A DNA stretch of 64,000 nt from Nonomuraea spiralis. Its GTDB lineage: Bacteria > Actinomycetota > Actinomycetes > Streptosporangiales > Streptosporangiaceae. The DNA lies in contig NZ_BMRC01000010.1 of NCBI RefSeq assembly GCF_014648435.1, positions 364,749-428,748 on the forward strand. The letters run 5' to 3'. This document shows positions 1 through 7,801 of this stretch, piece by piece. Position 1 is the stretch's first letter. Each line of letters opens with the position of its first letter. Made by a program: the position numbers and the translations under genes. The notes beneath the pieces were generated by a model. The model did not search any database. It saw only the letters and a program-made list of their open reading frames with translations, and was not told where the DNA came from.

Positions 1-52
1 GGGCGTACTCCGCCCCCTTCGTGTCGAGGGTGCCCAGCAGCAGTACCGCCAT
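1..52 (-). CDS. UPF0261 / Tm-1-like ATP-binding protein, N-terminal fragment cut by the window edge
   Basis: Only the first 17 codons lie in the window, reading MAVLLLGTLDTKGAEYA from an ATG at 52. A perfect AGGAGG sits 7 bases upstream of that ATG (positions 60-65, reverse strand). The LLGTLDTKGAEY opening is the recognisable start of the UPF0261/Tm-1-like family, whose members bind ATP and whose cellular role is poorly defined. The gene is too short to appear as a long open frame here, but the ribosome binding site and family signature together make it convincing. The rest of the gene lies beyond the left end. Confidence 0.75.
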   Translation of the reverse strand, partial: MAVLLLGTLDTKGAEYA

Positions 53-152
53 GTCAGACCTCCTGGGATCGGCCTCTCGACCTTACCCCGGCGATCATCG
101 CGCGAACCGGGATCCCACGCGCCCGGGGCCGCCGCCTGGTCGGCGGCGGCGT

Positions 153-190
153 ACGGGGAGTCAGTGGACGGGGAGTCAGTGGACGGGGAG
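153..190. repeat. 15-bp tandem duplication at the end of the NTF2-like gene
   Basis: The unit ACGGGGAGTCAGTGG occurs twice in tandem with a partial third copy. The duplication carries the stop codon of the NTF2-like gene, so each unit contains a candidate TGA. It looks like slippage at a gene 3-prime end and has no evident function. Confidence 0.6.
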
Positions 191-634
191 CACGTCCACG
201 CCGTGGTCCGACTCGGGGCGCGGCCCGAAGATACGGCGGTCGCCGGCCGAGATGGGGACGTCGTCGATGCTGGCCTCCCTGCGCCGCATCAGCCCCGACT
301 CGTCGAACTCCCACTGCTCGTTGCCGTAGCTGCGCCACCACTGTCCGGCGGCGTCGCGGGACTCGTACTGGAAGCGGACGGCGATGCGGTCGCCGGTGAA
401 CGCCCAGAGCTCCTTGCGCAGGGCGTAGTCCAGCTCGCGCTCCCACTTGCGGCGCAGGAAGGCGGCGATCTCGGCGCGGCCCGTGACGAACTCGCCGCGG
501 TTGCGCCACACCGAGTCCTCGGTGTACGCGAGCGCGACGCGGTCGGGGTCGCGGGTGTTCCAGGCGTCCTCGGCGGCCTGGACCTTGATCCGGGCGGTCT
601 CCTCGGTGAACGGCGGAACGGGCGGGCGTGTCAT
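176..634 (-). CDS. NTF2-like (SnoaL fold) protein, DUF1348 family
   Basis: A 152-residue protein of the DUF1348 branch of nuclear-transport-factor-2-like folds: small alpha+beta cones that often bind hydrophobic ligands or act as ring hydrolases or isomerases. No specific reaction is assigned to this branch. The family hallmarks KVQAAEDAWNTRDP near the start, RKWERELDYALRKELWAF in the middle and RSYGNEQWEFDESGLMRRR later are all present, and the length is normal. I use the ATG at 634 because AGAGGA lies 7 bases before it; an in-frame ATG at 649 has no such site. It is transcribed divergently from a TetR regulator, and two identical operators lie in the gap, so it is very probably the regulator's target. 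Confidence 0.85.
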   Translation of the reverse strand: MTRPPVPPFTEETARIKVQAAEDAWNTRDPDRVALAYTEDSVWRNRGEFVTGRAEIAAFLRRKWERELDYALRKELWAFTGDRIAVRFQYESRDAAGQWWRSYGNEQWEFDESGLMRRREASIDDVPISAGDRRIFGPRPESDHGVDVLPVH

Positions 635-654
635 GCGATGTCCTCTCATGTCGA

Positions 655-670
655 GAGAACGAGCGTTCTC
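655..670. promoter_or_regulatory. TetR operator copy 1
   Basis: GAGAACGAGCGTTCTC, a perfect 7-bp inverted repeat with a 2-base centre. An identical copy lies 36 bp away and both sit between the divergent NTF2-like and TetR genes. Position, symmetry and duplication fit a TetR-family operator controlling both promoters. Confidence 0.75.
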
Positions 671-690
671 CCGGGCTGTGCGCTAGCGTA

Positions 691-706
691 GAGAACGAGC
701 GTTCTC
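691..706. promoter_or_regulatory. TetR operator copy 2
   Basis: Second identical GAGAACGAGCGTTCTC palindrome. The 36-bp centre-to-centre spacing is about 3.5 helical turns. This copy lies 26 bases before the TetR start codon, which suggests autorepression. Confidence 0.75.
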
Positions 707-731
707 CGCGGCAAGCATCTGGAGGAGTGTC

Positions 732-1289
732 ATGGATCACGAGCAGCGGTTGCTGGACGCCGCGGGCGACCTCTTCTACCGCCGCGGCGTGCAGGCGGTC
801 GGCATGGACGAGATCAGGGCCGCGTCAGGCGTCTCGCTGAAACGGCTCTACCAGTGTTTCCCGTCGAAGGAGGCCCTGGTCGAGGCGTACCTGCGGCGGC
901 GGGACGAGCTCTGGATGGGTTCGCTCACCGCGTACGTGGCCGACGACGGCGACGGCATCCCCTCGGTGTTCCGCTGGCTGGAGCGCTGGTTCACCGAGGA
1001 CGACTTCCGGGGCTGCGGCTTCGCCAACGCCTTCGCCGAACTGGGCGCCGGTTCGGCCGTGGTGCGTACGGCGGTGCGCGAGCACAAGGAGCGCCTGCGC
1101 GCCTACCTGCGCTCGCTCTCGGAGGAGGCCGGCGCGGAGGATCCCGGCCTGCTCGCCGAGCAGTTGCTCACCCTGATCGACGGCGCCACCGTGACGGCGA
1201 TGATCTCCGAGGACCCGGGCGCGGCCCGGTCGGCCGCCCACGCCGCCACCACCCTGGTCGGCCAGCACACGAATCCCCCCACCCCCTGA
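732..1289 (+). CDS. TetR/AcrR-family transcriptional regulator
   Basis: A 185-residue regulator. The N-terminal 50 residues form a typical TetR helix-turn-helix (LLDAAGDLFYRRGVQAVGMD followed by VSLKRLYQCFPSKEALVEAY); the rest is the helical ligand-binding and dimerisation domain, with GCGFANAFAELG in the middle. The ATG at 732 follows GGAGGAG by 4-5 bases. The gene is divergent from the NTF2-like protein and the shared gap contains two identical 16-bp palindromes, so it probably represses both promoters. The ligand cannot be told from sequence. A hairpin shared with the convergent CHAP gene ends the transcript. Confidence 0.9.
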   Translation: MDHEQRLLDAAGDLFYRRGVQAVGMDEIRAASGVSLKRLYQCFPSKEALVEAYLRRRDELWMGSLTAYVADDGDGIPSVFRWLERWFTEDDFRGCGFANAFAELGAGSAVVRTAVREHKERLRAYLRSLSEEAGAEDPGLLAEQLLTLIDGATVTAMISEDPGAARSAAHAATTLVGQHTNPPTP

Positions 1290-1305
1290 GCCGCTCCCGC
1301 ACACG

Positions 1306-1341
1306 AAAAAGCGCACCCCCGACGTGGGAGTGCGCTCTTTC
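1306..1341. terminator. Bidirectional terminator between TetR and CHAP genes
   Basis: An A-run, GCGCA, C-run, short loop, G-rich arm, TGCGC and TCTTT make a hairpin with A/T tails on both sides. It lies between two convergent genes and can serve both. Confidence 0.7.
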
Positions 1342-1350
1342 GGAGTGGGA

Positions 1351-2061
1351 TCAGGCGGCGTAGGACGGGTAACCGTAGCCGACGACCTGCGACGTCGGGC
1401 GGACTCGCTCCTCGACCTTGCCGTTGCCGGTGTTGCCCTCGATCGTGGAGATCGTGCCGTCGCCGTTGTCCTTGACGACGAAGCCGACGTGCTGGATGGC
1501 GCTCAGGTCCTTGCTGCCGCCCCAGGAGAAGAAGACCACGGCGCCGGGCTTGGCCTCGGTGCCCCAGCGGTCGTTGGCGGCGAACCACTTGGCGTGGGCG
1601 ACGGTGTAGGCGTCCCAGCCGATCTGCGGGGTGGCGCCGGTCTGGTTGCCGACCCAGGAGACGAACATCGAGCACCAGGCGGCGTTGACGTAGGCCTGGC
1701 GGTTGCCGCCGTCACGGGCGACGGTCTCGCCGGCGCGCTGCGAGGAGGCGTACCACTTCTGGAACTTGGTGCCGCCGCCGTTGGCGTCCTCGGTGGTGCC
1801 GACCTGGGCCTTGGCGGTGGCCAGGACCTGGGCGGCGGTGACGTTGACCTTGCCCTTGGCGCTCTCGTCGCTCACCTTGGCGACGTACGGGCGGGCGGCG
1901 GTCTCGGCGGTCCGCGCGGCGGTGGTGCCGGCGGCGGCCTGCGAGGCGGTGTCGGCGTTCACTGCGGCGTGCGTGCCGAGCACGCCGGCGATGGCGGTCG
2001 CGCCGAGGGCGAGCTTGGCGACGTCGAGCTTGAAGGCACGGTGAAGACGGTGCTTGGCCAT
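1351..2061 (-). CDS. Secreted CHAP-domain peptidoglycan hydrolase
   Basis: A 236-residue exported protein. A positively charged start and hydrophobic stretch (residues about 12-35) form the signal sequence, followed by an Ala/Thr-rich linker and a CHAP (cysteine, histidine amidohydrolase/peptidase) domain from about residue 75. The catalytic cysteine lies in NAAWCSMFVSWV, the histidine in IQHVGFVV, and GAVVFFSWGG forms the usual preceding strand. Such enzymes cut peptide bonds or the amide of peptidoglycan. The mRNA leader carries a c-di-AMP riboswitch, the usual control for actinobacterial wall hydrolases, so expression should fall when c-di-AMP is high. AAGGAG lies about 10 bases before the ATG. 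Confidence 0.9.
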   Translation of the reverse strand: MAKHRLHRAFKLDVAKLALGATAIAGVLGTHAAVNADTASQAAAGTTAARTAETAARPYVAKVSDESAKGKVNVTAAQVLATAKAQVGTTEDANGGGTKFQKWYASSQRAGETVARDGGNRQAYVNAAWCSMFVSWVGNQTGATPQIGWDAYTVAHAKWFAANDRWGTEAKPGAVVFFSWGGSKDLSAIQHVGFVVKDNGDGTISTIEGNTGNGKVEERVRPTSQVVGYGYPSYAA

Positions 2062-2087
2062 GAGGGATTACTCCTTGTGCTTCCGTG

Positions 2088-2203
2088 CCGCTTACCGGGT
2101 TAGCTGACGGGTTCGGGCGGGAAGCTGCCCTACGGCACAGCAGTGCCGATTCACCCCGATGGACACATGGGTCCCCGGTTCCGCACACAGGCGGATTCAG
2201 CGG
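2088..2203 (-). ncRNA. c-di-AMP riboswitch (ydaO-yuaA leader)
   Basis: On the minus strand the leader shows conserved ydaO-yuaA blocks in order: CCGCTGAATCCG, GGAACCGGGGACCC, ATCGGGGTGAATC, GTAGGGC, CCGAACCCGTCAGCTAACC and GGTAAGCGG. The first and last blocks pair as the closing P1 stem. It ends 27 bases before the ATG of a secreted CHAP hydrolase, the classic actinobacterial target. In this class ligand binding usually turns expression off. No clear intrinsic terminator follows, so control may act on translation or through Rho. Confidence 0.93.
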
Positions 2204-2303
2204 TCTCTGGTCAGGCAAAGGGCTGACGCACGTCTTCCCGGGCCCAGGAAAGGGCCTGAAGGTATATCTGCGACGCCCGGACGCGGATTGCCCGCGCCGA
2301 CTC

Positions 2304-2417
2304 TGTACAACATGGGGCCTGCCTGGGTAATTCCCGGGCAATGTCATCCCTACCTGGGACGACTCCCCGCTTGGGTGTGTACAACCAACGTACCCGGCGA
2401 GTAATTCCAGGGCAAAC
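2304..2417. repeat. Two direct copies of a bipartite motif, 74 bp apart
   Basis: TGTACAAC followed 15 bases later by GTAATTCC and GGGCAA occurs at 2304-2341 and again at 2378-2415 with the same internal spacing. The copies lie upstream of the riboswitch leader of the CHAP gene, where its promoter must be, so a repeated activator or repressor site is likely. I do not recognise the motif. No protein gene is supported in 2204-2464. Confidence 0.5.
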
Positions 2418-2464
2418 GCGGGCAATTATTTCGACAGCCGAAAAGAAACGCCGCTCGCCGAATG

Positions 2465-2830
2465 TCAGGCCACGTGCGCCTTTATGGCGACGCTGGTGAG
2501 GGCGAGCAGCAATTCCAGATCCGGCTCGGCGTCGACCTGCACGGCGACCCAGGCGCGGTCGCGGCAGGCATGGATCTGATCGCACGCATGGAGATAGGGC
2601 TCCAGGCGTCCGATGGCGGGTGCGGTGAGGCGTACGTGGATCTCGTCCCGGCCGGCCAGGCGCAGGATCTCGGTTCCGCGTACGGTGAAGGCGATCTGTT
2701 GCCCGGTGTCGCTGAGAGCCAGCGACGGCCAGGACCGTAACTCCGCGACCGCGCGGGCCACATAGGGTCCGCGGCGCGTGGGCGTCCGCCGCCAGGCGGA
2801 GATTCCTGCCACGATCCAATGCTGGGCCAC
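2465..2830 (-). CDS. Small luciferase-domain (DUF5519-like) protein
   Basis: A 121-residue protein with no signal peptide or membrane segment. RSWPSLALSDTGQQIAFTV followed by GTEILRLAGRDEIHVRL and a closing WVAVQVDAEPDLELLLAL matches the small domain annotated as luciferase domain (DUF5519). That domain is widespread in actinobacteria and has no proven light-producing or other activity. The start is a GTG at 2830 with only a weak G-rich upstream site. It is divergent from the first chitinase gene, with about 220 bp between them. Function is unknown. Confidence 0.65.
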   Translation of the reverse strand: MAQHWIVAGISAWRRTPTRRGPYVARAVAELRSWPSLALSDTGQQIAFTVRGTEILRLAGRDEIHVRLTAPAIGRLEPYLHACDQIHACRDRAWVAVQVDAEPDLELLLALTSVAIKAHVA

Positions 2831-2933
2831 GGCTCACCCCGCCGTCAGCCCCCGTTCCTGAACCGTTATCCCCCTGTGAACGGGCGTATCCGGGCCCTGA
2901 CCGGCACGGTTACGGACACCTGACCGATACGTA

Positions 2934-2962
2934 TTGACGCTCCCGCAGGCAGAAGCTACCGT
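2934..2962 (+). promoter_or_regulatory. Promoter of chitinase gene 1
   Basis: TTGACG (2934-2939), exactly 17 bases, then TACCGT (2957-2962). This is a good housekeeping-type promoter that would start transcription near 2969, just before the operator palindrome at 2978. Confidence 0.6.
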
Positions 2963-2977
2963 CGATTCACAACTTAA

Positions 2978-2990
2978 AGGAAACTTTCCT
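2978..2990. promoter_or_regulatory. Chitinase operator 1 (AGGAAA-C-TTTCCT)
   Basis: A 6+1+6 inverted repeat, extended to the right by AATAG. The string TTTCCTAATAG also occurs in the operator before the second chitinase (7708-7727). Here it lies just downstream of the predicted transcription start, where a bound repressor would block transcription. The type resembles ROK/NagC-like operators before glycoside hydrolase genes, but the cognate regulator is not in this window. Confidence 0.65.
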
Positions 2991-3054
2991 AATAGTTTCC
3001 CCAGAAGTCTCCCATCCCACTCCCCACACACCCCCCAACGGATGTCGGAGCGAC

Positions 3055-5004
<1,950 letters not shown>

Positions 5005-5016
5005 GTTCGCACCTCA

Positions 5017-5046
5017 GGGCCGGTCCCGGTTTCGGGACCGGCCCTT
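5017..5046 (+). terminator. Rho-independent terminator after chitinase 1
   Basis: GGGCCGGTCCCG, loop GTTT, CGGGACCGGCCC: a perfect 12-bp stem 13 bases after the stop codon, followed by TTCG rather than a long T-run, as is usual in GC-rich genomes. Confidence 0.85.
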
Positions 5047-5148
5047 CGCCGTGTCCGGCGTGCCGCAGGACGGAACGCCTACTCTCTGGGAGAAGCTGGT
5101 CACCGGGGGTGAACGACGATTCTCTGGGGTGGCGGGCTCAAACAGCCC

Positions 5149-6207
5149 TTGTTCTCGACGCCGGTGTTCGTGGTCTTTCTGATCGGCATCACGGCGCTGG
5201 TGGTCGGGCTGGACAAGTTCACCGGCGGGGGCGCGGAGCTCGTACCGGTGCTGATCTTCCTGCCAGCGATCGTGTCGGGGCTCGGCACGGTGTGGCAGAC
5301 GGCGATCGCGTCGTTGTGGGTGTTGCTGGTGGTGTCGGGCTCGGTCGCCTATCTGGGCGGCAACCTGCGCACGAACCTGGAGGTCTCCGGCTTCACCGCG
5401 GCGTTCGGGCTGATGAGCGTGGTCGGCGCGAGCTACCGGATCCAGCGCGAGGAGGAGGTACGCCGGTTGCGGTCGGCGGCCGCGGCGTTGCAGCGCCAGC
5501 TCGTCAGGCCGCTGCCGCTGCGCTCGCTCGACGTGGTCGTGGACGGCCTCTACCAGCCCATCGAGGAGGACACGATGGTGGGCGGCGACATGTACGAGGT
5601 GGCGCCGTCGCCGTACGGGACCCGGGTGATGATCGCGGACGTGCAGGGCAAGGGGCTGCCCGCGATCGGCGCCGCGCTGGCCGTGCTGGGCGCCTTCAGG
5701 GAGGCGGCCTACCGCGAGACCACCCTCATGGGCGTGGCCGACGCCCTGGAGGACGCGGTGATCAGGCACAACAGGTTCGCCGCGCACACCGGCGAGCGCG
5801 AACGCTTCGTCACCGCGCTCCTGCTCGACATCGGGCCGGAGCTGGAGGTGGACGCGGTCAACTGCGGGCACATCGCGCCGTACCTCATCCACGGCGGGAA
5901 CGCCGGGCAGCTCTGGCTCGGCGAGCCCGAGGTGCCGCTCGGCCTGGCCGCGCTGACGGGCGTGCCGCGCCACAGCGCGCGCTTCGCCTTCCCGGCGGGC
6001 GCCTCGCTCCTGCTGTGCACCGACGGCGTCACCGAGGCCCGCAACCGCGACGGCGAGTTCTACCCGCTGGAGCGGCGGCTGCGCGCCTGGGCCCGCGACC
6101 CGCCGGCCAGGACCGTCGAGGCCCTGGCCGCTGACCTGACCGCCTTCACCGACGGCGCCCAGCGCGATGACATCGCCGTGCTCATCATGCGCAGGACGGG
6201 CTCATGA
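5149..6207 (+). CDS. Membrane-anchored PP2C/SpoIIE-type serine phosphatase
   Basis: About 352 residues: three hydrophobic segments in the first 100 residues (VFVVFLIGITALVVGLDKF, a second, and SLWVLLVVSGSVAYLGG), a helical linker, then a SpoIIE/PP2C phosphatase domain from about residue 120. Metal-binding features are visible: GGDMYEV, MIADVQGKG, and LLCTDGVTEARN near the end. The family dephosphorylates serine/threonine residues, usually on anti-anti-sigma factors. The start is uncertain: TTG 5149 lacks a clear ribosome site and the frame is open back to 5113, so the protein may begin about ten residues earlier. No anti-sigma partner lies nearby. The stop overlaps the convergent sulfatase stop. 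Confidence 0.85.
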   Translation: MFSTPVFVVFLIGITALVVGLDKFTGGGAELVPVLIFLPAIVSGLGTVWQTAIASLWVLLVVSGSVAYLGGNLRTNLEVSGFTAAFGLMSVVGASYRIQREEEVRRLRSAAAALQRQLVRPLPLRSLDVVVDGLYQPIEEDTMVGGDMYEVAPSPYGTRVMIADVQGKGLPAIGAALAVLGAFREAAYRETTLMGVADALEDAVIRHNRFAAHTGERERFVTALLLDIGPELEVDAVNCGHIAPYLIHGGNAGQLWLGEPEVPLGLAALTGVPRHSARFAFPAGASLLLCTDGVTEARNRDGEFYPLERRLRAWARDPPARTVEALAADLTAFTDGAQRDDIAVLIMRRTGS

Positions 6208-7563
6208 GCGCCGCTGGTGCCCGAACCTGACCGGCTCGGGGCCCAGCACGCGTACGGCGGGGTCGGGCAGCACCCGCTCGTCGGAGTCCAGCTCGGCGGC
6301 CGGGTCGACGACCGGTTCGGCCTCGCCCGCCTCGACCGTCCGGCGTATGAGGCGTTCGCGCAGCTCCGCGGCCACCTGGGCGTGCGAGCGCAGCCCGGCC
6401 AGGTTGACCAGTTCGTGGGGGTCGCTGTGCAGGTCGTACAGGGCCTGCTCGTGGTAGCGGGTGGCGGCGGGGGTGTCCCACGGGTCGGCGTCCGGCGCGA
6501 CGACGTAGTACTTCCACCGGTCCGTACGAATGCCGCGGCCCACCTCCGACTCGCTCACCTGGAAGAACACCTCCTCCGGCCAGGGCGCGCGGGAGTCGGC
6601 CAGCAGCGGCAGGAACGAGCGGCCCTGCATCTCGCCGGGCACCGGCAGCCCGGCCGCCGCCAGCAGCGTGGGCGGCAGGTCGAGGGTGCTGACCGGGCGG
6701 GAGATCGCGCCGCCGCCGTCGAAGCCGGGGCCGCGCAGCGCCAGCGGCACCCGCAGGGACGCGTCGTGGCAGGAACGTTTGTACTCGTCGTTCCTGGTCC
6801 TGAAGTGGCTGCCGTGGTCGGAGGTGTAGGCCACGATCGTGTCGTCGAGCAGGTCCATGCTGCGCAGGGCGTCGAGCAGCCGGCCCAGGCCCTCGTCCAG
6901 CCGTTTGACCTGGCCCAGGTAGCCGCCCAGGTGGCGGGCCGAGGTGCCGCCGAGCGCGGCCAGGTCGGCGGGCAGCCAGCGGCCCTGGTAACGCTCCTCG
7001 TAGCCGTCGGGGGCCGGGTGGTTGTCGACCTCGTTCTGGTGGTGGGGCTCCAGAAACGACAGGAACAGGTAGAAGGGCTCGGCGTGGTGGTCGGCGACGA
7101 ACCTGACGGCGGCGTCCACCAGCGCGTCGGAGCGGTAGCCGGGCAGGAACACCGGCTCGGCCGCGTCGTCGTAGACGATCGTGCGGTAGGCGTCGGAGGT
7201 GAACTCCAGCGTGTTGGCCGCCAGCCAGGTGCCGTAGCCGCCGCGCTGCCCGGCCGGTACGGGGTCGCCGTCCGCCAGGTGCCACTTGCCGATGTAGCCG
7301 GTGGCGTACCCGGCCGCGCCGAAGTGGTGGGCGAGCGTGCGCTGCCCCTCGGGAAGGGTGAGCCCGTTGCGGTGCACACCCACGGACGTGGGAAAGCGCC
7401 CGGTCTGGAGGGCGGCGCGGGCCGGGGCGCACACCGGCTGCGGGGTGAGCGCCACCGTGGCCTGCGTGCCGTTCCTGGCCATCCGGTCGAGGTTCGGGGT
7501 GAGCGGGCCGACGGTGTCCCACCGCTGCTGGTCGGTGAGGACGACGATCACGTTCGGGCGCAA
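6202..7563 (-). CDS. Type I (formylglycine-dependent) sulfatase
   Basis: A 453-residue arylsulfatase-family enzyme that removes sulfate esters. The activation motif CAPAR (C45; consensus C-x-P-x-R), whose cysteine is converted to formylglycine, lies in PVCAPARAALQTGR. The N-terminal metal ligands are in VVLTDQQRWDT and the later ones in YTSDHGSHF. There is no signal peptide, so the enzyme looks cytoplasmic. The start is TTG 7563 with AGGAG 7 bases upstream. The gene is divergent from chitinase 2 and ends tail-to-tail with the phosphatase, the two stop codons overlapping within TCATGA. A perfect LacI-type palindrome lies 57 bp upstream. A maturation enzyme for formylglycine is not in the window. 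Confidence 0.92.
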   Translation of the reverse strand: MRPNVIVVLTDQQRWDTVGPLTPNLDRMARNGTQATVALTPQPVCAPARAALQTGRFPTSVGVHRNGLTLPEGQRTLAHHFGAAGYATGYIGKWHLADGDPVPAGQRGGYGTWLAANTLEFTSDAYRTIVYDDAAEPVFLPGYRSDALVDAAVRFVADHHAEPFYLFLSFLEPHHQNEVDNHPAPDGYEERYQGRWLPADLAALGGTSARHLGGYLGQVKRLDEGLGRLLDALRSMDLLDDTIVAYTSDHGSHFRTRNDEYKRSCHDASLRVPLALRGPGFDGGGAISRPVSTLDLPPTLLAAAGLPVPGEMQGRSFLPLLADSRAPWPEEVFFQVSESEVGRGIRTDRWKYYVVAPDADPWDTPAATRYHEQALYDLHSDPHELVNLAGLRSHAQVAAELRERLIRRTVEAGEAEPVVDPAAELDSDERVLPDPAVRVLGPEPVRFGHQRRS

Positions 7564-7619
7564 GCGTGGGCTCCTGTCGAAGGCCGGTCGGCGCTGACGG
7601 CGTGCTGTCGATCGGTGCT

Positions 7620-7633
7620 GTTAATCGATTAAC
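7620..7633. promoter_or_regulatory. LacI-type operator GTTAATCGATTAAC
   Basis: A perfect 14-bp palindrome with the central CG typical of LacI/GalR-family operators, 57 bp before the sulfatase start. No LacI-family gene is present in this window, so the regulator must be encoded elsewhere. Confidence 0.6.
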
Positions 7634-7707
7634 ACGCGGGTGGAGGCACCGTACCTCCATGATCGGCCGGGGGCAACCATCGGACTCCGCGGCCCTTGCG
7701 CGAATTA

Positions 7708-7727
7708 TTAAGAAAGTTTCCTAATAG
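7708..7727. promoter_or_regulatory. Chitinase operator 2 (TTAAGAAA-G-TTTCCTAA)
   Basis: An 8+1+8 inverted repeat with one mismatch, continuing into TAG. It shares TTTCCTAATAG with the operator of the first chitinase but here lies just upstream of the -35 box instead of downstream of the -10. Confidence 0.65.
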
Positions 7728-7733
7728 AGAGCA

Positions 7734-7762
7734 TTGACGGCCCTGGTCAGCAGACTTAGGTT
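7734..7762 (+). promoter_or_regulatory. Promoter of chitinase gene 2
   Basis: TTGACG (7734-7739), 17 bases, TAGGTT (7757-7762). The -35 hexamer and spacing are the same as in the promoter of the first chitinase. Confidence 0.55.
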
Positions 7763-7801
7763 CCGATCAACCCCCCAGTCATGCCCCATCGGAGGTGGCC
7801 C

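Noticed and set aside
2900..3054. DasR-type (dre) site before the chitinase gene
   Set aside because: No ACTGGTCTAGACCAGT-like sequence; the GAAA/TTTC palindrome is a different class.
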